Assembly: GCA_902772985.1 (NCBI GenBank)
Contig: CACYCP010000067.1
Location: forward strand, 1 to 64,000
DNA from: an uncultured Bacteroidia bacterium
Lineage (GTDB): Bacteria > Bacteroidota > Bacteroidia > Bacteroidales > UBA932
Length of the DNA: 64,000 bases
Reading direction: 5' to 3'
Shown: positions 25,593 through 32,297 of the stretch, one piece after another
Position numbering within the stretch: position 1 is the stretch's first letter
Layout: each line of letters opens with the position of its first letter
Position numbers and translations under genes: made by a program
Notes under the pieces: generated by a model
What the model was told of the DNA's origin: nothing
Seen by the model: the letters and a program-made list of their open reading frames with translations, nothing else
The model's database searches: none

Positions 25593-26600
25593 CTACATCT
25601 CGTTTCCAACCTTGCGGGCGCGATTGGGCTTGTCAAGGTTGATTCCGTCGGCGCTGGCAATCTCTACAAGGATGTTCCAGCCGGCGCAGAGATATACGTA
25701 CTGCTGGAGGTCTCCGGCGTCGGGAACTACGATTGTGGTGAAAGGAGTGGGCTTGGTGTCGATTGCCACCATATGGACGTTGGCACCCTCGAACACGCTC
25801 TTGTATTTGGCATATTCGCTTTCAACAGGATTCACCACGAATACGATGTCTCCGTCTTCCATGACCTCTTCGGGGCCGTGCAGGGCATAGGTCCCCTCCA
25901 GGAAGTCGCTTTTGCGGCGGGTAATCTCGTTGGTCTTGAGGGTGAGCTCTTCGGCCACGCCGTCGTTCATTCCGGCGAAGTAGATGGTGCGGGCCTTGCG
26001 TGCCCAGTCGACGACCTCGGCGGGGATGGGGAGGGTAAGGGCCTTTTCGCACTTCTTTGCAAGGGGAGCAAGCTCAGGGGCGATGTCCTTGCCTGCAAGG
26101 GCCCAGATGACGCTTTCGAAAAGGAGAGTCTGTTCCACGACGCTCTTGGTTGCGGCCACGGCGTTCTCCCAGCCGCATTTCAGGACATCGGTCTTGATGC
26201 ACACTTCCTCCAGGGGAGTGCCGTCATTTGCGGTGACGCCGAAGAAATCCTTGTGCCCCTGGGCCTTGAGCTTATTTGCAAGGGTAAGGGTTTCCTTGGT
26301 CCTTCCTGAATTGGAGTCCAGGACTACGGTATAATCGTCCAGTTTGTATTCGCACGCCTGGTGTGAGCCTTCGGTGTGGGTAAAGGTGGGGATGCCCCAG
26401 CGCAGAGCCTTGCGGATTGCATTCTTTGAAGGCATTATACGGGAGGAACCTTCGCCGGAGAAAAGTATCTTTCCGCTGCGGCGGGCGCTTTCCACAATAA
26501 AGCTGGCATCTGAAGGATTGAAATTTTCGATGGTCTTTACAGTGTCCATCATTTCGCGTACCAGATAGAACTGTGCGTACTTGTTGTCAGAGAGGTTCAT
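25593..26600 (-). CDS. SIS-domain sugar-phosphate isomerase/deaminase-like protein
   Basis: This 335-residue cytosolic protein has two SIS domains, the phosphosugar-binding fold of GlmS isomerase and AgaS-type enzymes. Visible blocks are GEGSSRIMPSKNA (about 50-62), the SIS serine-rich loop DSNSGRTKET (about 94-103), and a GlmS-like tail INLDKPNRARKV near the end. The glutaminase domain of GlmS is absent. It may isomerise or deaminate a phosphorylated amino sugar, which would fit the GH20 and GH18 enzymes in the region (inference). It is monocistronic, with a minus-strand promoter. Confidence 0.85.
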   Translation of the reverse strand: MNLSDNKYAQFYLVREMMDTVKTIENFNPSDASFIVESARRSGKILFSGEGSSRIMPSKNAIRKALRWGIPTFTHTEGSHQACEYKLDDYTVVLDSNSGRTKETLTLANKLKAQGHKDFFGVTANDGTPLEEVCIKTDVLKCGWENAVAATKSVVEQTLLFESVIWALAGKDIAPELAPLAKKCEKALTLPIPAEVVDWARKARTIYFAGMNDGVAEELTLKTNEITRRKSDFLEGTYALHGPEEVMEDGDIVFVVNPVESEYAKYKSVFEGANVHMVAIDTKPTPFTTIVVPDAGDLQQYVYLCAGWNILVEIASADGINLDKPNRARKVGNEM

Positions 26601-26640
26601 ATAATAAATGATAGGTTATAAAATCTTACTTGGTGCGTCG

Positions 26641-26648
26641 CAAATTTA
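26641..26648 (-). promoter_or_regulatory. Promoter -7 element for the SIS-domain gene
   Basis: The minus strand reads TAAATTTG (forward CAAATTTA), giving a leader of about 37 bases before the ATG at 26600. Confidence 0.6.
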
Positions 26649-26708
26649 CTCAAAATCCACCGAATTAGCAAGCCGATGAAAAAAATATAGATTTTTTATA
26701 AAATTTTA

Positions 26709-26738
26709 TTGCAAATCAATAAATAATTATTATCTTTG
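26709..26738 (+). promoter_or_regulatory. Promoter for the NfeD-like/flotillin operon
   Basis: TTG at 26709-26711 is followed 19 bases later by TATCTTTG (26731-26738), an exact -7 match. The rest of the 26601-26765 gap is AT-rich and shows nothing else clear. The start at 26766 leaves a leader of about 24 bases. Confidence 0.7.
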
Positions 26739-26765
26739 CACAAGAAACCTAATTTAAAACGTTTT

Positions 26766-27380
26766 ATGATAGCTACTTGGTGGGCCGGGCTGAGCCTGGT
26801 ATCAAAAATCCTTTGGGCGGCAACTCTGAGCGCCTCCCTCATTTTCATCATCCAAAGCATACTCACCTTCGTGGGGGCCGATGCGGACGGAGCCACTGAC
26901 TTCGACATCGACGTGGATACGTCCATGGACGGAGGAGACCTCTCCAATATAGAAGGAGGCTCCAATCTTTACACCTTCCGTAACTTAGTGAACTTCATCC
27001 TGGGATTCGGCTGGAGCGCCATCCTTCTTCAGGACAGCATCAGGCCTGCCGCCCTGCTCATCTTCGTATCGGCCATGATAGGCTTTGCGCTGGTGGCTGT
27101 GGTGATGTACATGTTCAAATGGCTTGCCAGCATGCAGCAAAGCGGAAACATAGATATTACCACCGCCGCCAAAGGCTGTGAAGGCAAGGTTTACCTTACC
27201 ATTCCGGCACGGGAAGAAGGGGAGGGAAAAGTCCAGATTACCATTTCCGGCGCCGTGCGCGAGTACAATGCCATCACTGACAGCGATGAGCCTCTCAAAA
27301 CCGGCACCCCCATCCGCGTGGTGGACGTGGTGAACGCCAATACCGTTATAGTAGAACCAATTAACACTTATACCATTTAA
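26766..27380 (+). CDS. NfeD-like membrane protein adjacent to flotillin
   Basis: This 204-residue protein has about three membrane helices in the first 120 residues (around 8-32, 75-98 and 100-120) and a soluble C-terminal domain (about 130-204) that looks like the OB-fold of short NfeD proteins. Such proteins commonly sit next to flotillin or stomatin genes and are thought to partner them in membrane microdomains. The frame opens at 26736 within the promoter, so the ATG at 26766 is used. It is 2 bases upstream of flotillin. Confidence 0.75.
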   Translation: MIATWWAGLSLVSKILWAATLSASLIFIIQSILTFVGADADGATDFDIDVDTSMDGGDLSNIEGGSNLYTFRNLVNFILGFGWSAILLQDSIRPAALLIFVSAMIGFALVAVVMYMFKWLASMQQSGNIDITTAAKGCEGKVYLTIPAREEGEGKVQITISGAVREYNAITDSDEPLKTGTPIRVVDVVNANTVIVEPINTYTI

Positions 27381-27382
27381 TT

Positions 27383-28732
27383 ATGCCTTCAATAACACTT
27401 CTCCTTATTCTGGTGGCGGTCGTCTTCGTGATGTTTGCCGCCATCCTCAGGCGCTATCGCCGTTGCCCTTCCGACAAAATTCTGGTTATTTACGGTAAGA
27501 CCGGCCGCAAATCATCGGCCCGTTGCATCCATGGCGGTGCCGCTTTCATCTGGCCCGTCTTCCAGGATTACGCCTATCTGGACCTGAAGCCCATCAGCAT
27601 CGAGTGCAACCTCCAGAACGCTCTTTCCAAGCAAAACATCCGCGTGGACGTGCCCTGCCGCTTTACAGTCGGTATCAGCACTGAACCCGAGGTCATGAAC
27701 AACGCTGCCGAGCGTCTCCTCGGTCTCTCGACCGACAGCATCCAGAGCATCGCCACCGATATCCTCTTCGGCCAGCTGCGTCTTGTGATTGCAACCATGG
27801 ACATCGAGGAAATCAATGCCGACCGCGACAAGTTCCTGGCCAGTGTTTCCGCAAACGTGGAGGCCGAGCTCCGCAAAATCGGCCTTAAGCTCATCAACGT
27901 TAACGTTACCGATATCCGCGACGAGTCCGGTTATATCGAGGCCCTGGGTAAGGAAGCCGCCGCCAAGGCCATCAACGACGCCAAAAAGAGCGTGGCCGAG
28001 CAGAACCGTTACGGTGAAACCGGTAAAGCCATGGCCGACAAGGATACGCGTGTGAACGTGGCCGCCGCCGATGCCGATGCCGTCAAGGGTGAGAACAACG
28101 CCAAGATTGAGATTGCCAATTCCGACGCCCTGCGCCGTCAGAAGACCGCCGAGGCCGACCGCCTTGCCGTGGCCGCCGAAAAGGTCCAGGCTGCAAAGGC
28201 CCTTGAAGAGGCCTACCAGAGCGAGCGTGACGCTGAAATGGCCCGTGCCGAGCGCGAAAAGGCCACACAGCAGGCCAATATCGTGGTTGCTGCCGAGATT
28301 GACAAGCAGAAGAAGATTATCGAGGCCGAGGCCGAAGCCGAGCAGGCCCGCCGCAAGGCAAAGGGTGAGGCCGACGCCATCTTCGCCAAGATGGACGCCC
28401 AGGCCCGCGGTCTGTTCGAGATTCTCACCAAGCAGGCAGACGGTTTCAAGAACCTGGTGGGTGCCGCGGGCGGAGACGCCCAGAAGGCTGTCCTGATGAT
28501 GATTGCCGACAAGCTGCCCGAACTGGTCAAGACCCAGGTAGAGGCCGTCAAGGGCATCAACATCGACAAGGTCACCGTTTGGGACACCGGCAGCGGTACC
28601 GACGGCAAGACCGCCACTTCGAATTTCATTTCCGGGATGATGAAATCGGTCCCTCCGCTCGAGGACCTTTTCAAAATGGCCGGAATGGAGCTCCCTAACT
28701 ACCTGAAGGGGCAAGCCACAACGGAGGAATAG
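27383..28732 (+). CDS. Flotillin-like membrane scaffold protein
   Basis: This 449-residue protein has one N-terminal membrane segment (about 3-21), an SPFH/Band 7 domain (about 25-190) and a long Ala/Glu/Lys-rich coiled coil (about 190-340), the flotillin layout. The coil has repeated EAEAEAEQARR-like stretches. Flotillins organise membrane microdomains and influence membrane fluidity and complex assembly. The NfeD-like partner lies directly upstream. The strong coding bias of the coiled coil creates long antisense open frames that are not genes. Confidence 0.9.
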   Translation: MPSITLLLILVAVVFVMFAAILRRYRRCPSDKILVIYGKTGRKSSARCIHGGAAFIWPVFQDYAYLDLKPISIECNLQNALSKQNIRVDVPCRFTVGISTEPEVMNNAAERLLGLSTDSIQSIATDILFGQLRLVIATMDIEEINADRDKFLASVSANVEAELRKIGLKLINVNVTDIRDESGYIEALGKEAAAKAINDAKKSVAEQNRYGETGKAMADKDTRVNVAAADADAVKGENNAKIEIANSDALRRQKTAEADRLAVAAEKVQAAKALEEAYQSERDAEMARAEREKATQQANIVVAAEIDKQKKIIEAEAEAEQARRKAKGEADAIFAKMDAQARGLFEILTKQADGFKNLVGAAGGDAQKAVLMMIADKLPELVKTQVEAVKGINIDKVTVWDTGSGTDGKTATSNFISGMMKSVPPLEDLFKMAGMELPNYLKGQATTEE

Positions 28733-28738
28733 CGTTTT

Positions 28739-28942
28739 ATGCCCATTATTACCAATATAGATGTTATGCTTGCGCGCAGGAAGATGTCTTCCGGCGAGCT
28801 GGCCAAGGAAGTGGGCATAACTCCCGCCAATCTCTCCATCCTGAAATGCGGCAAGGCGAAGGCCATGAGGCTGTCCACTTTGGAGAGCCTGTGCCGCGCA
28901 CTTGACTGCCAGCCGGGCGATATTTTGGAATTTAAGCCATAA
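28739..28942 (+). CDS. Small XRE-family helix-turn-helix regulator, YozG-like
   Basis: This 67-residue protein is essentially one Cro/C1-type HTH: recognition region SGELAKEVGITPANLSILKCGKAKAM (about 18-43), followed by the typical SLCRALDCQPGDILEF tail. Such small regulators usually accompany a DUF2975 membrane protein; here the neighbours are flotillin and a terminator instead. It starts 6 bases after the flotillin stop and is probably in the same transcript, so it may regulate this operon (inference). Confidence 0.88.
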   Translation: MPIITNIDVMLARRKMSSGELAKEVGITPANLSILKCGKAKAMRLSTLESLCRALDCQPGDILEFKP

Positions 28943-28964
28943 TATTGAACCACATATTTGAGAA

Positions 28965-29000
28965 AATCCTGAAAAAGTTATGATTTTCAGGATTTTTTTT
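28965..29000 (+). terminator. Rho-independent terminator after the flotillin operon
   Basis: AATCCTGAAAA (28965-28975) pairs with TTTTCAGGATT (28984-28994), followed by a run of T to 29000. It cleanly separates the XRE gene from the oxidoreductase cluster. Confidence 0.85.
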
Positions 29001-29043
29001 CGTATAATTGTAAGTTAAAACGATAACACAAATTCACTGATTT

Positions 29044-30525
29044 ATGAGTAAAGAAATGTCAAGAAGATCCTTCCTCAAAGCAGGAACGGCGGCCGCAATC
29101 GGCCTGTCACTAACTCCGGAAAGCGTATTCGCAAAGGGCGAAAAGGCAGCTCCCGCACCCCTTAACCGCAAGCTCAAGATTTTGGGCGTAGGTATTGGTG
29201 GCCGTGGTTCTGGCGACCTCCGCGAAATGGAGACCGAAGAAATCATCGGCCTGTGCGATGTGGACTGGAAGTATGCCGCTCACGTTTTTGAGCGCTATCC
29301 GAACGCAAAGCGCTACAAGGACTGGAGGGTGATGTTCAAGGAACTGCTGCCGGAGGCCGATGCCGTCATGATCGCCACGGCGGACCATACCCACGCCATC
29401 ATTGCCGCTGCCGCTATCCAGGCCGGGAAGCACGTTTATTGCGAGAAGCCGCTCACCCGTACCGTGTACGAGTCCCGCCTCCTCACCCAGCTGGCCGCAA
29501 AGTACAAAGTGGCCACCCAGATGGGCAACCAGGGTGCATCCGGCGAAGGTGTCCGCAAGGTTTGCGAATGGATTTGGAATGGCGAAATCGGGGAAGTTAC
29601 CCGCGTAGAGGCCTTCACGGACCGTCCCATCTGGCCCCAGGGCCTGGAGCGTCCCGAAAAGGCCGAGAAGGTTCCCAAGACTCTGGACTGGGATCTGTTC
29701 CTTGGCCCCGCCCCTTATCGTCCCTACCATTCAATCTATACTCCCTGGAATTTCCGCGGTTGGTGGGATTTCGGCACCGGCGCCCTTGGCGACATGGCCT
29801 GCCACATCCTTCACCCCGTGTTCAAGGCTCTCAAGCTTGGATATCCTACCAAGGTACAGGGAAGCTCCACCGCCCTTCTCACCGAATCCTGCCCTCAGGC
29901 CGAAAAGGTGCGCTTCGTATTCCCTGCCCGTGACAATATGCCCAAGGTAGCAATGCCGGAGGTGGTTGTCACATGGACCGACGGCGGTATCCTTCCGGAC
30001 CGTCCCGAAGGCCTTGCCGCAGGAAAGAACATGAACGACAGCGGCGGCGCCGTTATCTTCTACGGCACCAAGGACACCCTCATCTGCGGCTGCTACGGTG
30101 TGAATCCTTACCTGCTTTCCGGCCGTAATCCGGAGGTTCCCCACATGCTTCGCGAAATCAAGGTTTCCCACCAGCAGGACTGGATCCGCGCCTGCAAGGA
30201 GCATCCGGACTTCCGTACTCCCAGCGCATCGGACTTCTCCGAGGCCGGTCCTTTTAACGAAATGGTGGCAATGGGTGTTGTTGCAGTGCGTCTGCAGGGC
30301 GTGAACCAGGAACTGGAATGGGATGGCGTGAACATGAAATTCACCAACATTCCCGAAGGTGCAACCATCCGTACCATGATTCACGACGGCTTCTCCATCA
30401 AGGACGGTCATCCTACCTTCCAGAATGAATACACCGATCCCGTGGATGCCAACCAGTTTGCAAAAGAACTCATCAAGCCCGTCTTCCGCGATGGCTGGGT
30501 GCTTCCCGAACTCCCTAACAAATAG
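29044..30525 (+). CDS. Exported Gfo/Idh/MocA-family oxidoreductase with Tat signal
   Basis: This 493-residue NAD(P)-dependent dehydrogenase has a twin-arginine signal SRRSFLKAG (about 6-14) for folded, cofactor-loaded export. The Rossmann motif GVGIGGRGSGD (about 50-60) and catalytic block CEKPL (Lys135) are family marks, with the Gfo/Idh C-terminal domain after. It likely oxidises C3 of a sugar or glycoside. It is the first of three genes with DUF1080 and a TIM-barrel epimerase-like protein. In Bacteroides, similar sets have been described as glycoside oxidation-elimination pathways (from memory). The exact glycoside is unknown. Confidence 0.88.
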   Translation: MSKEMSRRSFLKAGTAAAIGLSLTPESVFAKGEKAAPAPLNRKLKILGVGIGGRGSGDLREMETEEIIGLCDVDWKYAAHVFERYPNAKRYKDWRVMFKELLPEADAVMIATADHTHAIIAAAAIQAGKHVYCEKPLTRTVYESRLLTQLAAKYKVATQMGNQGASGEGVRKVCEWIWNGEIGEVTRVEAFTDRPIWPQGLERPEKAEKVPKTLDWDLFLGPAPYRPYHSIYTPWNFRGWWDFGTGALGDMACHILHPVFKALKLGYPTKVQGSSTALLTESCPQAEKVRFVFPARDNMPKVAMPEVVVTWTDGGILPDRPEGLAAGKNMNDSGGAVIFYGTKDTLICGCYGVNPYLLSGRNPEVPHMLREIKVSHQQDWIRACKEHPDFRTPSASDFSEAGPFNEMVAMGVVAVRLQGVNQELEWDGVNMKFTNIPEGATIRTMIHDGFSIKDGHPTFQNEYTDPVDANQFAKELIKPVFRDGWVLPELPNK

Positions 30526-30546
30526 AGTGTTTAATTCCTGTTATAT

Positions 30547-31401
30547 ATGAAAAAATATTTGATTATGGCTGCCTGCGCAGCATTGGCATTGTCTATGGTT
30601 TCCTGCGGCAATAACAACAACAAGAAGAAGGCCGAAGGCGGCGCTCCTGAATTCACCGTTATCGAGAAGGCTCCCCTCATCGCACTTACCGACCTGGCTA
30701 AGGACGAGGACGGCGCCTACATCATTTTCAACGGCAACGACCTTGCCGGTTGGCGTACCTATGGAAAGGATGCTCCCACATCCCGCTGGAGCGTTGAAGA
30801 CGGTTGCATCAAATTCGCCGGTGCCGGTGGCGGTGAAGCCCAGACCGGCGAAGGCGGAGACCTCATCTTCACCATTCCTTTCAAGAATTTTGAATTCTCC
30901 TTCGAGTGGAAAGTCTCCAAGGGCGGCAACTCCGGCGTATTCTATCTGGCCAAGGAAGTCGTCACCAAGGACGAACAGGGCAACAATCGTTATGAGCCCA
31001 TCTACATCTCGGCCCCTGAGTATCAGATTCTTGACAACGCAAATCATCCGGATGCAAAGCTTGGCGTGGACGGAAACCGCCAGAGCGCTTCCCTCTATGA
31101 CATGATTCCTGCAAAGCCCCAAAACCAGAACCCTTACGGCGAATGGAACACCGGCTCCATCATGGTTTACAAAGGCACCGTGGTACATGCCCAGAACGGT
31201 GTGAACGTGCTGGAATATCATCTGTGGACTCCCCAGTGGACCGATATGCTTCAGGCTTCCAAGTTCAGCGAGGAGAAATGGCCCCTGGCCTTCGCCCTGC
31301 TGAACAATTGCGGCGGCGAGGAGCATTGCGGCTACCTTGGCTTCCAGGATCACGGCGACGATGTATGGTATCGTAATATCAAGGTTAAAGTTCTTGACTG
31401 A
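30547..31401 (+). CDS. DUF1080 (3-keto-disaccharide hydrolase family) lipoprotein
   Basis: This 284-residue lipoprotein has a lipobox ending SMVSC (about 16-20). The DUF1080 beta-sandwich is recognisable from FNGNDLAGWRTYG (about 61-73), EFSFEWKVSKGGNSGVFY (about 117-134) and a C-terminal DDVWYRNIKVK. This family, now named 3-keto-disaccharide hydrolase, cleaves glycosides after oxidation to the 3-keto form. It directly follows the exported dehydrogenase that could supply that ketone and shares one base with the next gene, so the trio is likely one pathway. Confidence 0.88.
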   Translation: MKKYLIMAACAALALSMVSCGNNNNKKKAEGGAPEFTVIEKAPLIALTDLAKDEDGAYIIFNGNDLAGWRTYGKDAPTSRWSVEDGCIKFAGAGGGEAQTGEGGDLIFTIPFKNFEFSFEWKVSKGGNSGVFYLAKEVVTKDEQGNNRYEPIYISAPEYQILDNANHPDAKLGVDGNRQSASLYDMIPAKPQNQNPYGEWNTGSIMVYKGTVVHAQNGVNVLEYHLWTPQWTDMLQASKFSEEKWPLAFALLNNCGGEEHCGYLGFQDHGDDVWYRNIKVKVLD

Positions 31402-32297
31402 TGAAACTGCGTAGTATCGTTATAATGTCAGCTATCGGGGCTCTTGCCCTTTCGGCCTGCTGTGGTAAAGTGGAAAACACTGCCAAGCCCAAGAAGGATA
31501 TCTGCGTACAGCTTTATTCCCTTCGCAGCCTCATTAAAGGTCCCGAGTCCATTTCCCCGCTTCTTGACAGCCTTGCAAAACTGGGTTACACCGGAGTTGA
31601 GGCTGCCGGATACGGTGACGGAAAGTTCTATGGACTTGCACCTGAGGAATTCAAGGCAAAAGTGGAAGCTGCAGGTCTCAAGCTTGTTTCTTCCCATGTG
31701 AGCAACGGCCTTTCCGAGGCCCAGTTGGACAGCGGAGACTTCTCCGGGGCCCTTGCATGGTGGGATGAGTGCATTGCCGCCCACAAGGCCGCCGGCACTC
31801 CCTATATGGTAACGCCCTGGATGGGTACCCAGAAGTCCCTGGAGCATCTTCAGGTCTATTGCGACTATCTTAACGCAGTGGGTAAGAAGTGCGCCGAAGT
31901 TGGCATCGCCTATGGTTATCATAATCACGATTACGAATTCCGCAAGGTTGCCGATACGGATGTGGTGATGTACGACTACATGGTAGAGCACACCGATCCT
32001 GCATACGTATTCATGCAGCTGGACGTTTACTGGGCAATGTGGGGACACGTGAGCCCGGTTGACTACTTCAAGCGCTATCCCGGTCGTTTCAAGATGTTGC
32101 ACATCAAGGACGAAAGGGAAATCGGCCAGAGCGGCATGGTTGGCTTTGATGCCATCTTCAAGAATGCCGATATCGCCGGTCTGGAGTGCTACATCGTGGA
32201 AATCGAGCGTTACAGCTACGAAAATGTCCTTGTGAGCGCAAAGGAAAGCATCGATTACCTCCTTGATGCACCTTTCGTGAAAGCGTCTTATAAGTGA
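31401..32297 (+). CDS. Sugar-phosphate isomerase/epimerase-like TIM-barrel lipoprotein
   Basis: This 298-residue protein has a lipobox ending LSAC (about 16-19), so it is predicted to be membrane-anchored outside the cytoplasm, unusual for an isomerase fold. The AP endonuclease-2/xylose isomerase-like barrel is seen in ICVQLYSLRSLI, YGYHNHDYEF (about 171-180, metal-binding His), MQLDVYW and MLHIKDE, where Asp and His ligands cluster. It may catalyse an elimination, hydration or epimerisation step on the 3-keto sugar made by its two neighbours (inference). Its stop overlaps the GTG of addA. Confidence 0.85.
   Translation: MKLRSIVIMSAIGALALSACCGKVENTAKPKKDICVQLYSLRSLIKGPESISPLLDSLAKLGYTGVEAAGYGDGKFYGLAPEEFKAKVEAAGLKLVSSHVSNGLSEAQLDSGDFSGALAWWDECIAAHKAAGTPYMVTPWMGTQKSLEHLQVYCDYLNAVGKKCAEVGIAYGYHNHDYEFRKVADTDVVMYDYMVEHTDPAYVFMQLDVYWAMWGHVSPVDYFKRYPGRFKMLHIKDEREIGQSGMVGFDAIFKNADIAGLECYIVEIERYSYENVLVSAKESIDYLLDAPFVKASYK

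Noticed and set aside
28190..28400. Repetitive GCCGAGGCC-rich stretch in flotillin as a tandem repeat
   Set aside because: It is explained by the Glu/Ala/Lys heptad coding of the coiled coil; the repeats are degenerate at the base level.
27512..28714. Minus-strand frame of 400 codons opposite flotillin
   Set aside because: It is a shadow of the Ala/Glu/Lys coiled-coil codon bias. The translation is Leu/Gly/Val/His low-complexity without a domain.
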